A stretch of 64,000 nucleotides of DNA from Comamonas sp. 26 (lineage in GTDB: Bacteria; Pseudomonadota; Gammaproteobacteria; Burkholderiales; Burkholderiaceae_C): the NCBI RefSeq assembly GCF_002754475.1, contig NZ_PEFL01000003.1:186001-250000 (forward strand), given 5' to 3'. This document shows, piece by piece, positions 9,536 to 20,207 of this stretch (position 1 is its first letter; every line of letters starts with the position of its first letter). Position numbers and translations under genes: made by a program. The notes under the pieces are model-generated. The model searched no databases. It worked only from the letters and a program-made list of their open reading frames with translations, and was not told where the DNA came from.

Positions 9536-9646
9536 CGGTAGCCTAGCAATGGCAGGAATTATGACCGGCGCCTCCGCGCACGTGACGGTAACCATACGTT
9601 GCCGAGCTGATTACCTGCCTGCCTGACACCATTTTTTACGGTCCGC

Positions 9647-12457
9647 ATGCAGTCCTCAGAGCAAACCATGGCAGAAAACGCCCTCAATGTTTCTTCCCCG
9701 GCTCAGTACTCGCGCTTTGTCCAGCGCCTTCACCGCCGTTACGAAAACTGGTTTGACGCCTTGCCCCCCGGCACACCTGTTCGCCCTCTGATGGAGCAGG
9801 CCCTGGCCACGCTGCAATCGCGGGGCCTGGATCTGCCGGCGGCTCTGCGCGTGCTGCGCCAGCTGGTGATGGATCGCATCATTGCTCTGGACTGTGAACA
9901 AAATGCTCCTCTTTCTGTAGTAACCCGCGCTGTCACTGAGCTGGCTGAGCTGGCTTTAGACCGTGCATGCACTCAGGTGCGCGCAGAACTCGACGCACGC
10001 CACGGCGCACCGCAAGGCCCCGCAGGCCAGCCCGTACAGTTCTGGGTAATTGGCATGGGCAAGCTGGGCGCGCGCGAGCTCAATGTCTCCAGCGACATCG
10101 ACCTGATCTACGTCTACGAGCATGACGGCGAAACCGCCGGTCAGCCCGATGGCCGGGGCGTGCTCTCCAACCACGAATACTTTGGCCGTGCCGTTAAAGG
10201 CATCTACGGCCTGATCGGCGACACCACCGAGCACGGCTTTGTCTTTCGTGTCGACCTAGCCCTGCGGCCCAATGGCAACTCGGGCGCACCTGCGGTTTCT
10301 CTGGCATCGCTGGAGGAATATCTGCAGATTCACGGGCGCGAATGGGAGCGCTTTGCCTGGCTCAAAAGCCGCATCGTCGCGCCGCTGGCCGATGTTCAGA
10401 CGCCCAATGTGCAAGCCCTGCGCAGCGTGGTTCTGCCCTTTGTGTTCCGCCGCTACCTCGACTACGCGGTGTTTGATTCGCTGCGCATTCTGCATCGCCA
10501 GATTCGCGACCATGCCGCCAAGCGCAGCGCCGGTCACCCAGAGCGCGCCAATGACGTGAAACTGTCACGCGGCGGTATCCGCGAAATCGAGTTCATCGTG
10601 CAACTGCTGCAGGTGGTGCGCGGTGGCCAGTTCCCTGAACTGCGTTGCCGCCCCACACTCGAAGCGCTGGAGCGACTAGACCGCGCCAACCTGATGAGCA
10701 GCGAAATCGCTGATGCTCTGGCCCGTGCCTACATCTTTTTGCGCCAGGTAGAGCACCGCATTCAATACCTGGACGACCAGCAGACCCATGTGCTGCCCAC
10801 GCGTGACGATGATCTGCTGTGGATTGCCCGCACTCTGGGCTTTACCGATGTCCGGGGCTTTTTGCACCAGCTCGACGAGCACCGCGAACTGGTGGCCCAG
10901 GAGTTCGATACCCTGCTCGGCGGCGATTCCCAGCAATGCAGCAAAGGCAGCTGCGGCAGCGCCAAGACAGCTGCCAGCGGCAACACGCCCAGAGACATTG
11001 AAGACCTGATTGAAGCCCTGCCCCCGGTGCTGGCTGGCCAGGTGGCGGACTGGCGCAATAACGCTCGCATCAACGGCCTGCGCGATGAAACCCGCGCCCG
11101 CCTGTTCCGGCTGGTAGAGCGCACCGCGCAATGGCTGGAAAGTGGTCAGGCCAGCGTAGAAGCTGCCAAGCGTTTCATGCAATGGCTGGAGCCCTTGCTG
11201 CGCCGTGAAAGTTATTTGGCTTTATTGCTGGAGCGCCCGGCAGTGCACGAAAGATTGCTACACCTTTTGGGTGCAGCACGCTGGCCTGCACGCTACCTCC
11301 AGCAACACCCCGGCGTGATTGATGAACTGGCCAGCGACGCCATTCTGAAAGAGCGCTTTGTGGCAGCCGACTTCGAACGCGAGCTCAGCATGCGCCTGGC
11401 CGCGCTGCAGTCCACGGGCGAAGATGATGACGAAACCCTGCTCAACTTGCTGCGCCGCGCCCACCATGCGGAAGTCTTTCGCACTCTGGCACGCGATATC
11501 GAAGGCCGCATCACCGTAGAACAGGTCGCTGACGATATGAGCGCCCTGGCCGACAGCGTGCTGCGCATCACCGCCCAGTGGTGCTGGGCACGCCTTAAGA
11601 ACCGTCACCGCGATACGCCACGTTTTGGCATCGTCGGCTACGGCAAGCTGGGCGGCAAAGAGCTGGGCTACGGCAGTGATCTGGACATCGTCTTTGTGTT
11701 TGATGACGACGATGATCGCGCGCCCGAGGTCTATGCGGCCTATGTGCGCAAGCTCATCAACTGGCTGACCGTCAAAACCGGCGAAGGCGACCTGTTCGAG
11801 ATTGACACCGCCCTGCGCCCCAACGGCAACTCGGGCCTGCTGGTGAGCAGCTTCGAGTCCTATGCCAACTACCAGCAGCAGCGCGGCAGCAACACCGCCT
11901 GGACCTGGGAGCACCAGGCCATGACCCGCGCCCGCTTTGTGCTGGGCAGCCGAGATTTCCCCTCGCCCGCAGGCGAGCCCGTTACCGATCTGCACCTGCA
12001 CCAGCGCTTTGACGCTGTGCGCGAGGCCGTCATCACCGCCCCGCGCGACCCGGTCGCCCTGCGCGGTGAAATTGAAACCATGCGCGAACGCGTGCGCAGC
12101 GCCCATTCGGTACGCGGCGGCCTGTTTGATGTGAAGCACAGCCCCGGCGGTATGGTGGATGCGGAATTTGCCGTGCAGTACCTGGTGCTGTCACAGTCTG
12201 GCTCTCACCCAGAGCTGATTGCCAACGTCGGAAACATCGCCCTGCTGCAACGCGCCGAAGATGCGGGCCTGCTGCCCAAAACCGTGGGTTATGAAGCCGC
12301 CAAGGCCTACCGAGAGCTACGTCGTCTGCAGCACGTAGCCCGGCTCGACGAGCGATCCGGCCAGCTGGAGCCAGAGCTGGCCAAAACCCAGCGCGAAGCG
12401 GTACTCAAGCTCTGGAATACCGTCTTTCGCGGTGAGGCCGCCACGCAGCCCACGTAG
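9647..12457 (+). CDS. glnE: Bifunctional glutamine synthetase adenylyltransferase/adenylyl-removing enzyme
   Basis: A 936-residue protein with the two nucleotidyltransferase domains of GlnE. The N-terminal deadenylylation domain has GMGKLGARELNVSSDIDLIY. The C-terminal adenylylation domain has GYGKLGGKELGYGSDLDIVF, followed by an unusually acidic DDDDD stretch. Each is followed by ALRPNGNSG and a GlnD-like linker region. The enzyme adjusts glutamine synthetase activity to nitrogen status through PII. Start at 9647; a second in-frame ATG at 9668 (MAENALNV) is an alternative. It is divergent from yhdP, with about 110 bases between. Length agrees with the family. Confidence 0.97.
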   Translation: MQSSEQTMAENALNVSSPAQYSRFVQRLHRRYENWFDALPPGTPVRPLMEQALATLQSRGLDLPAALRVLRQLVMDRIIALDCEQNAPLSVVTRAVTELAELALDRACTQVRAELDARHGAPQGPAGQPVQFWVIGMGKLGARELNVSSDIDLIYVYEHDGETAGQPDGRGVLSNHEYFGRAVKGIYGLIGDTTEHGFVFRVDLALRPNGNSGAPAVSLASLEEYLQIHGREWERFAWLKSRIVAPLADVQTPNVQALRSVVLPFVFRRYLDYAVFDSLRILHRQIRDHAAKRSAGHPERANDVKLSRGGIREIEFIVQLLQVVRGGQFPELRCRPTLEALERLDRANLMSSEIADALARAYIFLRQVEHRIQYLDDQQTHVLPTRDDDLLWIARTLGFTDVRGFLHQLDEHRELVAQEFDTLLGGDSQQCSKGSCGSAKTAASGNTPRDIEDLIEALPPVLAGQVADWRNNARINGLRDETRARLFRLVERTAQWLESGQASVEAAKRFMQWLEPLLRRESYLALLLERPAVHERLLHLLGAARWPARYLQQHPGVIDELASDAILKERFVAADFERELSMRLAALQSTGEDDDETLLNLLRRAHHAEVFRTLARDIEGRITVEQVADDMSALADSVLRITAQWCWARLKNRHRDTPRFGIVGYGKLGGKELGYGSDLDIVFVFDDDDDRAPEVYAAYVRKLINWLTVKTGEGDLFEIDTALRPNGNSGLLVSSFESYANYQQQRGSNTAWTWEHQAMTRARFVLGSRDFPSPAGEPVTDLHLHQRFDAVREAVITAPRDPVALRGEIETMRERVRSAHSVRGGLFDVKHSPGGMVDAEFAVQYLVLSQSGSHPELIANVGNIALLQRAEDAGLLPKTVGYEAAKAYRELRRLQHVARLDERSGQLEPELAKTQREAVLKLWNTVFRGEAATQPT

Positions 12458-12798
12458 AAAAGCAAGGAGACTGGAGGGGTGTGAGTGCTTTTTTTCAGCG
12501 TGCTGGCAGACTTCGTCAAAAAAAACCTACAGCCAGCGTCAAACTGTTACAAAAATGAAACCCACCGGGGCTGGAACTTCTGCAACAGTGTCTCATCTGA
12601 TAGACAAGTGCAATGAAGTTAAAAGGTCTGCATCCACCCATTTCCAGTTGCGAAGCCCTTGGGTCTGCCCATTGAGAATCCCCGGAGCGCTTCTCCTCCC
12701 TCCCTCTCTTAATTCGTTTCGGGATGCTTCGCAGCTTTTTTATTCCGCAGCAAAAAGGCCACTGACAAGTGGCCTTTTTCTTTGGCTGCGCTCAATGC
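12458..12798. other. Intergenic region between glnE and the GST gene
   Basis: About 340 bases without a credible gene. Open frames here lack ribosome sites and family character. The only clear element is the hairpin terminator at 12752-12779. Confidence 0.6.
12752..12779. terminator. Bidirectional terminator between glnE and GST genes
   Basis: AAAAAGGCCACT / AGTGGCCTTTTT is a symmetric stem with an A tract on one side and a T tract on the other. It can serve both glnE (+) and the convergent glutathione transferase gene (-), whose stop lies 20 bases away. Confidence 0.85.
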
Positions 12799-13416
12799 TC
12801 AATGGGGAACGGTATTCACAAAACTGGGCCGCGCCGCCAGCTTGGTCAGCAAGGTGTTCAGATTCGGGTGATCAGTGCGCCAGTCCAGCTCGGGGAAGCG
12901 GAAATCCAGCCAGGCCAAAGCACAGCAGACGCTGATGTCGGCCAGCGTCAAATGCGTGCCGCCGCAGCAAAACGGCTTCTCACCCAAGCCCTGAGACATC
13001 ACCTTGAGCGCCGCCTTGACCTTGTCCATCTGGCGGTCCATCCAGGCTTGGCTGCGCTGCTCCTCGGTGCGACCGGGCCAGGTCGCCTCCAGCCGCATCA
13101 AAATGGCGGCATCCAGCATGCCGTCGGCCAGCGCTTCCCAGGTTTTAACCTCGGCGCGCTCACGGCCCGAGCCCGGAATCAGCTTGCCCACGGGCGAGAG
13201 AGTGTCCAGATATTCGACGATGACGCGCGAGTCGAACATGGCCTCCGTGCCCTCCATCACGAGACGCGGCACCTTGCCCAGCGGGTTGCCAGTGCCGGGC
13301 GAGAGTTCCACTTCCCAGGGGTTCTCTTCGACAAATTGATAGTCGAGCTTCTTTTCGGCCAGCACAACGCGAGCTTTGCGCACATAGGGGCTGGTAGTGG
13401 AGCCGATCAGTTTCAT
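12799..13416 (-). CDS. Glutathione S-transferase family protein
   Basis: 205 residues from ATG at 13416 (MKLIGSTTSPYVRKARVVLAE). The N-terminal thioredoxin-like domain has the active-site Ser/Thr region STTSPYVRK and the glutathione-binding GKVPRLVMEG ... DSRVIVEYL. The C-terminal all-helical domain contains LTLADISVCCALAWLDFR. An upstream extension to 13548 is open but carries Cys/Gly-rich sequence unlike the family, so it is excluded. Substrate is unknown. It is convergent with glnE and divergent from purB. Confidence 0.88.
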   Translation of the reverse strand: MKLIGSTTSPYVRKARVVLAEKKLDYQFVEENPWEVELSPGTGNPLGKVPRLVMEGTEAMFDSRVIVEYLDTLSPVGKLIPGSGRERAEVKTWEALADGMLDAAILMRLEATWPGRTEEQRSQAWMDRQMDKVKAALKVMSQGLGEKPFCCGGTHLTLADISVCCALAWLDFRFPELDWRTDHPNLNTLLTKLAARPSFVNTVPH

Positions 13417-13466
13417 AGCAGCTATTCCATCGCACATAAGGTTCCGGCCGCCGGGCCGGGTGATGA

Positions 13467-14975
<1,509 letters not shown>

Positions 14976-14986
14976 GTCGTAAAAAA

Positions 14987-15015
14987 GATAGCTGCTAGCG
15001 CTTGATAAAAAAGCA
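14987..15015. repeat. Copy of dispersed AGCTG-TAGCGC repeat, between purB and yaeQ
   Basis: GATAGCTGCTAGCGCTTG followed by an A-rich tract, 12 bases after the purB stop. It shares the AGCTG-TAGCGC core with copies at 7398 and 19951. I recall similar sequence being frequent between genes of Comamonadaceae; that is memory, not a search. Confidence 0.55.
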
Positions 15016-15025
15016 CTTCAGCATC

Positions 15026-15075
15026 AAAGAGCTGCCAAAGCCAAGATTAACTGGCGCTGGCAGCTCTTGTTTTTG
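15026..15075 (+). terminator. Terminator after purB
   Basis: An AAGAGCTGCCA / TGGCAGCTCTT inverted repeat with a loop of about 20 bases, followed by GTTTTTGA. The stem is long and perfect, and the downstream T run is short. Confidence 0.7.
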
Positions 15076-15118
15076 ATAGTTTAAAAAGGACTGCCTGCGG
15101 GCAGCACTGCTCACCGCC

Positions 15119-15679
15119 ATGGCCATCAAGTCCACCATTTTCAAAGTCAATCTGTCGATTGCCGACATTGACCACGGCTACTACGCCGACCACAACATGA
15201 CGCTGGCCCGCCACCCCAGCGAGACCGACGACCGCATGATGGTCCGCCTGGTCGCCCTGGCGCTCAACGCCTGGAAGCTGCAAGACCTGTGCAACGGCGA
15301 CGGCACGCTGGGCTTTGGCATTGGCCTGTCCGACCCGGATGATCCCGATGTGCACATCACCGATTACACCGGCCAAAAGCGTCTGTGGATCGAAGTCGGC
15401 CAGCCCGACGAAAAGCCCATCACCAAGGCCTGCAACAAGTCCGACCACATGCTGGTCTACCCGTTTAACCACGCCGCCCACATCTGGTGGAAAGGCCTGG
15501 AAGGCAAGCTGGCGCGCCAGAGCAAGCTCGAAATTCACTACATCGACTCCGAAATCGCCCAGCAACTGGGCTCTCTGGCCGAGCGCAGCATGCAGCTGCA
15601 AGCCACGATTCAGGAAGGCCAGCTGACCCTGTCCAGCAATCTGGGCATGGTGTTTGTCGAGCCTGTTCGCTGGAAGTAA
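15119..15679 (+). CDS. yaeQ: YaeQ family protein
   Basis: 186 residues, the usual YaeQ length. The family start (MAIKSTIFKVNLSIADIDHGYY), GIGLSDPDDPDV, and LWIEVGQPDEKPITKAC are all present. YaeQ has a PD-(D/E)XK nuclease-like fold. Cellular function is not established; an early report linked it to suppression of rfaH defects. Only 10 bases separate its stop from the convergent DUF3717/DUF1289 gene. Confidence 0.93.
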   Translation: MAIKSTIFKVNLSIADIDHGYYADHNMTLARHPSETDDRMMVRLVALALNAWKLQDLCNGDGTLGFGIGLSDPDDPDVHITDYTGQKRLWIEVGQPDEKPITKACNKSDHMLVYPFNHAAHIWWKGLEGKLARQSKLEIHYIDSEIAQQLGSLAERSMQLQATIQEGQLTLSSNLGMVFVEPVRWK

Positions 15680-15689
15680 ACGCCTCGGC

Positions 15690-16112
15690 CTAAAAGCTTT
15701 GACCGCGTCGCTCTGCGGCGCGCTCGGCGTAGCGGTTAAAACGCCAGGAATCACCCTCGATCGTGATGCGCCTCCACACGGCACGCTTGTCTGCAGGCTC
15801 CATCGCCGTCCACAGCTGCACCTCATCAAAGCTGCGGCCGCAGCCCTTGCATTTTTCATCGCCCTGACTGGTGGAGCAGATGGCAATACAAGGCGTATCG
15901 GGCATGGCGTCAAACCAGACCAGCCAGGCCGCCATGGCATAGGTCGGAAAGCCTTCCACCGCCACCTCATGCTCGCGTGCATGAATCATCAGCGCATACA
16001 CCTCGGCCAGCGCACGCACCTCGGGTGCCAGCAGCACGCCATCGGGTGATGGGGCGCGACCTCGCCAGTAGTTGATGGCAGCTTCGATGTCGGTGATGTG
16101 AATGGCGGTCAT
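15690..16112 (-). CDS. DUF3717-DUF1289 two-domain protein
   Basis: 140 residues. The N-terminal DUF3717-like region begins ITDIEAAINYWRGRAPSPDG and continues to about residue 60. The C-terminal DUF1289 region has four cysteines (CIAICSTSQGDEKCKGCGRS) likely to bind a metal, then WTAMEPADKRAVWRRI. DUF1289 proteins are small and of unknown function. The two-domain form is known in Burkholderiales. It is convergent with yaeQ. Confidence 0.85.
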   Translation of the reverse strand: MTAIHITDIEAAINYWRGRAPSPDGVLLAPEVRALAEVYALMIHAREHEVAVEGFPTYAMAAWLVWFDAMPDTPCIAICSTSQGDEKCKGCGRSFDEVQLWTAMEPADKRAVWRRITIEGDSWRFNRYAERAAERRGQSF

Positions 16113-16307
16113 GAGGGGGAAAACGCTTGGACGCAGGAATCATAAGCCGCAGCCCCATGACTTGCCCCGGCAAGGTTGCTCCTGTTGCGATAGCAAGTAA
16201 ATGGCCCGTAGCAATGGCTGCGAAAGCCATTCAATTTATAAAACCTGTGAACTACCTGGGTTTTGAGGCTTGCCTTCACCTGCCCGCTGTGTTGAAATCC
16301 CATGCTT

Positions 16308-16560
16308 CGAAGGGGAGTAGCTCAGTCAGAACCGCAATAGGGTGCTGGCAGCGAACTGGTCGTCAATACGAAGCTTCACGCTTCCGGCCATTCGGATTGC
16401 AGTCATGCTGCAGTTGAGCAAGACCTTTGATGGACCCGTGACGGTCGATCAAAGTGACTCCCCGAGCCAGGTTTTTCCTCGCCCGGATAGCTCCTTGACT
16501 TACGTCGCAACGGTCAATTGGCAGCGGTGGCAAGTGGGGTGTTCACCCCACGCTAGCTCC
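16308..16560 (+). promoter_or_regulatory. yybP-ykoY (manganese) riboswitch upstream of terC
   Basis: The long leader has the hallmarks of the yybP-ykoY element: a 5' GAAGGGGAGTAGCT box, an internal GGTCGTCAATAC segment, GACTCCCCGAGCCAGG pairing back to the first box, and a 3' CACGCTAGCTCC closing strand. A strong GTGGGGTG/CACCCCAC hairpin at 16534-16551 lies before the ribosome site. The class senses Mn2+ (and pH in E. coli alx) and commonly controls TerC-type and Mn-export genes, matching the downstream gene. Boundaries are approximate because I judged them by eye. Confidence 0.85.
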
Positions 16561-16589
16561 GATACATTGGACAACGAGGAAAACAACAC

Positions 16590-17344
16590 ATGGACTTGGA
16601 CTTTCTAACCCACACGCCCTTCTGGATCGCGCTGGGCCAGATCATCATCATCGACATCTTGCTGGGCGGCGATAACGCAGTCGTTATCGCTCTGGCCTGC
16701 CGCAAGCTACCCCCGAGCAACGCCGCAAGGGCATCATCTACGGTACCGCAGGTGCCATCGTGCTGCGAATCATCCTGATCGCCTTTGCCATGGTGCTCCT
16801 GGCCCTGCCGTTCTTGAAGGTTGTGGGCGCCATCCTGCTGATCTGGATCGGTATCAAGCTGATTGCTCCTGATGACGAAGGTCACGACAACATTGAAGGC
16901 AGCGACCGTCTGTTTGCAGCCATCAAGACCATCATCGTTGCCGACCTGGTCATGTCAGTTGACAACGTGATCGCCATTGCTGGCGCCGCACAAAGCTCGG
17001 GCGAACACCAGATGCTGCTGATCGTGCTGGGTCTGCTGATCTCGGTGCCCATCATCGTCTGGGGCTCGCAGCTGGTTATCAAGCTGATGGAGCGCTTCCC
17101 CATGATCATCGTGGCCGGCGGCATGCTGCTGGGCTGGATTGCAGGCGGCATGTTCGTGACCGACCCCGTCTTCGTGAACACTGAAAAGTGGCTGTGGATG
17201 CCCAAGCTGGGCACGACCGATGCACAAGGTCTGGCTGAAATCTCCAAGACCCTGTACTGGTCCGCTCACATCGGTGGTGCACTGCTGGTGCTGGCTCTGG
17301 GCAAGTTCATTGCCAGCCGCCGCCCAGCACCTGCTGCTCACTAA
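16590..17344 (+). pseudogene. terC: TerC family membrane protein, interrupted by a one-base frameshift
   Basis: The reading frame from ATG at 16590 encodes a normal TerC start (FWIALGQIIIIDILLGGDNAVVIALACRKLPP), then shifts at a run of five C (16710-16714). It would end after 62 residues. The expected continuation (EQRRKGIIYGTAGAIVLRII ...) resumes in another frame at 16715 and runs to 17344. Restoring one base gives about 251 residues, normal for TerC, with the second conserved motif VMSVDNVIAIAGAA. TerC/Alx proteins are multi-pass inner-membrane proteins linked to Mn2+ export. A ribosome site (GAGGAAA) precedes the start. Either a real mutation, slippage-prone tract, or sequencing error. 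Confidence 0.88.
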
Positions 17345-17420
17345 TTCAGTAAACGCCTGAAAAATTCGTGAAGCTCTGCGGAACTGTCTGCATCTTCACG
17401 AATCACAAACTCATCAAGTC

Positions 17421-17442
17421 GGCATATCTCTGCAGATATGCC
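17421..17442. repeat. Perfect inverted repeat downstream of terC
   Basis: GGCATATCT-CTGC-AGATATGCC, a 9-bp stem with a 4-base loop. No T tract follows, so it is not a typical terminator. It lies 36 bases before the next gene. A second inverted repeat (ATTCGTGAAG / CTTCACGAAT) lies just upstream at about 17366-17403 and may be the terC terminator stem. Confidence 0.6.
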
Positions 17443-17477
17443 GCATCCTTCAACCTTCGTTCCAGTTAGGACGCACT

Positions 17478-17951
17478 TTGAACCCCATCATTGTTTACGT
17501 GGATGACGCCACATACGCCCAGCCAATGCTCGAGGCACTGGCGGGGTCTAGCCAGGCGGCTTCCTCCCACTGGTTGCTGGTGGCCTGTGCTCCGCGCATG
17601 ACCCATCGAGTGAGCAAGTGGGTCAGCCACCGCGCCCGCGAAAACTGGCGTGGCAAATGGGCAGACAAGCTGTTTACAGCCCTGATGCCTGTGATGGCGA
17701 CTGCCGGTGGCAAAGTCACTCCTGTGCTGGCCAAAGGCCCGCTGACTGAGCTGGTTGCCGAGCTGCAACAGGAACACGGCGCCGCACAAATCATCGATGC
17801 ACGCCGCCCCAAGCAAGATGTGATGCAAGCCGCTCCAGTCAAGCAAGGCGCACAAACTGCTGCCACAGGTAACCGCTGGAATCTGCCTGGCACCATGGCA
17901 GCTATTGCCGCCATGATGGGCTTTGTCATCGACGATTCGCTCTCGATTTAA
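17478..17951 (+). CDS. Conserved hypothetical protein
   Basis: 157 residues starting at TTG (17478) with AGG eight bases upstream. The first strand (IIVYVDDATYAQPMLEAL) resembles the start of universal-stress-protein-like alpha/beta folds, but I see no nucleotide-binding signature. The middle is basic and the tail ends with a hydrophobic segment (GTMAAIAAMMGFVID) that could be a membrane helix. It follows terC by about 130 bases and is followed by a strong terminator. I do not recognise the family. Confidence 0.7.
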   Translation: MNPIIVYVDDATYAQPMLEALAGSSQAASSHWLLVACAPRMTHRVSKWVSHRARENWRGKWADKLFTALMPVMATAGGKVTPVLAKGPLTELVAELQQEHGAAQIIDARRPKQDVMQAAPVKQGAQTAATGNRWNLPGTMAAIAAMMGFVIDDSLSI

Positions 17952-17973
17952 GAGCTTCAACTGCTCTATATAT

Positions 17974-18010
17974 AAGCCTTGCGCGGCAAAAGCCTCGCAA
18001 GGCTTTTTTC
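17974..18010 (+). terminator. Rho-independent terminator
   Basis: AAGCCTTGCG / CGCAAGGCTT stem followed by TTTTTC, 22 bases after the stop of the hypothetical gene. Confidence 0.9.
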
Positions 18011-18067
18011 ATGCCGTTTCAAGACATGCGCAGGCCGCTGAAACAGCCTGCTGCTATGCTGGTCAGC

Positions 18068-18418
18068 ATGAAAATCCTCGTCAAATGGCTTCTTTGTGCG
18101 GCAGCGCTGCTCGGGCTCACCTATGTCTACAGTGGCGTGCAGGTACAGAGCTTTGGCTCAGCCATGATTGCTGCGCTGGTCATCGGCCTGCTCAACACCA
18201 TCATTCGCCCCATTCTGGTCATCCTGACCCTGCCCGTGACCATCATCACCGTGGGCCTGTTCCTGCTAGTGGTCAACGGCCTGATGTTCTGGATGGCCTC
18301 AGGCATGCTGGGCGGCTTTCATGTCACCAGCTTCTGGGCGGCAATGCTGGGCGCGCTGATCTACTCGGGGCTGGGCCTACTTATTGATCGCCTTGTCGCT
18401 CAGCTGTTCTCTGAGTAA
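18068..18418 (+). CDS. YvlD/'phage holin family' small membrane protein
   Basis: 116 residues with four hydrophobic segments: about 5-20, 30-55 (IGLLNTIIRPILVILTLP), 58-80 and 90-108. The NTIIRPILVILTLPVTIITVG block is the signature of the PF04020 family, often labelled phage holin family although its members are chromosomal membrane proteins unrelated to lysis. Start at MKILVKW (18068); an upstream in-frame ATG (18011) would add 19 non-hydrophobic residues. Its 3' end overlaps the convergent M48 protease gene by 42 bases. Confidence 0.85.
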   Translation: MKILVKWLLCAAALLGLTYVYSGVQVQSFGSAMIAALVIGLLNTIIRPILVILTLPVTIITVGLFLLVVNGLMFWMASGMLGGFHVTSFWAAMLGALIYSGLGLLIDRLVAQLFSE

Positions 18419-20020
18419 TTCACTCACGGCACGCAGACGTGTGTCGATGATGGACGCTTCAAAGTAATCGACCCTGGCCCCGGCCTTGCGGGCCAAGTCC
18501 TGCGCGGCCTTGAAGCGGTCCACCGCTGCCGCATAGTCATAATGCGCCACCTGCGCCTCGGCCTCGGCGCGCAGCGCACGCAGCTCCTGCCCCTGACTGC
18601 GCCACACGCGGGCCAGCATCTGCCATGCCCCGCCATCACGCGGATGATCTGTCACCCAGGTCTGCAGCGGGCTGGCAATCGGGCCTGCCTGATTGAGCTT
18701 GAGGAGAATATCCGCCTTGAGCAGCAGCTCAGGCCTGCGCGGGGCCACACTCTCGACCACATCAATGGTTGCCAGACTCGGCCCCGACAGATTGCCACTG
18801 GCCGTAACTTTGGGTGCGGCTTGAGGTGCTTTGCTGGACTGCAAAGGCAAGGCGGCCAACGCAGCCTGCGCATTGTCAGCCTTGAACTCCAGCTCGGCAT
18901 CCAGCCACTTGGCCTGAATATTCGCCTGCGCATTGCCAGCGGTGGCAGTCAGCAGGCGCTGCACCATCTCACGGGCAATGACCCAGTCGCGCAGATACAG
19001 GGCGCTGAGCGTGGCGGCATACAGCTGCGCGACCTGCTCGGACTGCGGCAATCCCGCAAAGCTGCCAGAGCGCGGCAAAGTGGCCCACTGCCGGCGTACC
19101 TCGGCTCCGGGATTAGAAATCACGCGCGCCCGTGCGGCCATCATCACGTGCTCCAGCGTGGGCGCGGGTTCAGCGGCCCGCTTGCCGGGTGGAATGCGTG
19201 CATCCATGTCAGCAATACGCTGCGTCGTCAGCGGGTGGCTGCGCAGATAAGGCCAGCTGCCGTTGTCATTGAGTCGGCTGGCCTGCTGCAGCTTGCCAAA
19301 CATGCTCACAAAACCCTGGGGCGCAAAGCCAGCGGGCGACATCAGGCTGTAGCCCATGCGGTCCGCCTCGCTTTCCATCGAGCGTGAGAAATTCAGCTGG
19401 TTTTGCATCATGGCGGCCGGTCCGCCCATCATGATGGCCATGGCCGCATCCGGGCTGCGCGTGGCCGCCAGAGCGCCCAGCAACATGGAAGCCAGCATCA
19501 GCGGCGTCTGCTTGCCCTGCTGCGCCATCATGCGGGCAATATGGCGCTGAGTGATGTGGCTGGTTTCATGCGCGATGACCGATGCCAGTTCATCCCCGCT
19601 ACTCACCACACCGATCAGGCCCAGATAAACGCCCATATAGCCACCGGGCAGCGCAAAGGCATTGACCTGCCTATCCTTGCCCAGGAGCAGCGTCCAGGCA
19701 AAGCGCTCCTCTAGCTCGGGGGACAGCTCGCCATTCTTGCGCGCCGCATCCTGCAAATGCAGCCAGATGCCCTCCACATACTCCTGCAGCACCGGGTCAT
19801 CCAGATAGTCTGGGTCGCGGTACAGCTCGCGGGCGATGGAATCACCCAGCCGGCGCTCATCACCCGTGGTCAGCGACGACGCGCCATCGCCCAACGTAGG
19901 CAAAGCTGCGGCATACGCGGGAGACATCAACAGAGAGACACTCTGAATCGCTATCAAAACAGAAGCTGTCAGCGCTTTTAAGATATGGGCTTTAGGCAAT
20001 TTTTGCATCAAAAGTGGCAT
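18377..20020 (-). CDS. M48-family periplasmic metalloprotease with TPR-like C-terminus (BepA-like)
   Basis: 547 residues from ATG at 20020. A signal peptide ends near AYA-AALP. The M48 domain has the zinc motif HETSH (HExxH), with the third ligand Glu in SMESEADRMGY. Methionine-rich repeats lie between them. The C-terminal half is helical and TPR-like, as in BepA/YfgC, which monitors outer-membrane protein assembly. The frame is open to 20143, but that extension is not signal-like. The signal-peptide codons overlap a dispersed repeat (19951-19980). Not in an operon; convergent with the small membrane protein and divergent from moaC. Confidence 0.9.
   Translation of the reverse strand: MPLLMQKLPKAHILKALTASVLIAIQSVSLLMSPAYAAALPTLGDGASSLTTGDERRLGDSIARELYRDPDYLDDPVLQEYVEGIWLHLQDAARKNGELSPELEERFAWTLLLGKDRQVNAFALPGGYMGVYLGLIGVVSSGDELASVIAHETSHITQRHIARMMAQQGKQTPLMLASMLLGALAATRSPDAAMAIMMGGPAAMMQNQLNFSRSMESEADRMGYSLMSPAGFAPQGFVSMFGKLQQASRLNDNGSWPYLRSHPLTTQRIADMDARIPPGKRAAEPAPTLEHVMMAARARVISNPGAEVRRQWATLPRSGSFAGLPQSEQVAQLYAATLSALYLRDWVIAREMVQRLLTATAGNAQANIQAKWLDAELEFKADNAQAALAALPLQSSKAPQAAPKVTASGNLSGPSLATIDVVESVAPRRPELLLKADILLKLNQAGPIASPLQTWVTDHPRDGGAWQMLARVWRSQGQELRALRAEAEAQVAHYDYAAAVDRFKAAQDLARKAGARVDYFEASIIDTRLRAVSELLREQLSDKAINK
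19951..19980. repeat. Copy of dispersed AGCTG-TAGCGC repeat, in signal-peptide codons of the M48 gene
   Basis: CTATCAAAACAGAAGCTGTC followed by AGCGCTTTTA. It closely resembles the copy at 7398 and shares its core with that at 14987. It is translated within the signal sequence of the protease. Confidence 0.55.
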
Positions 20021-20207
20021 GGCAATCACGACATTGCCAGCATTCAGGATTCTGAGCTGCCAGCCGTTCAACACCCCACTATGATGCCCTGATTGATTCG
20101 CACCGCCGCATGACGGCCTGTTACAGCGGGGTAAAGCCCGCATGCCTTGGTGTGCACCCCAGATATTTGAGCTGCCCCTTGCAAGCAGCCCTTACAGGAA
20201 AGTCCAC

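Noticed and set aside
16590..17344. Programmed ribosomal frameshift in terC
   Set aside because: No slippery heptamer or downstream pseudoknot recognised, and TerC genes are not known to be recoded. A simple one-base loss is the simpler reading.
18068..18418. Evidence for a prophage because of the 'phage holin family' label
   Set aside because: The PF04020 name is historical; there are no lysis, capsid or terminase genes nearby.
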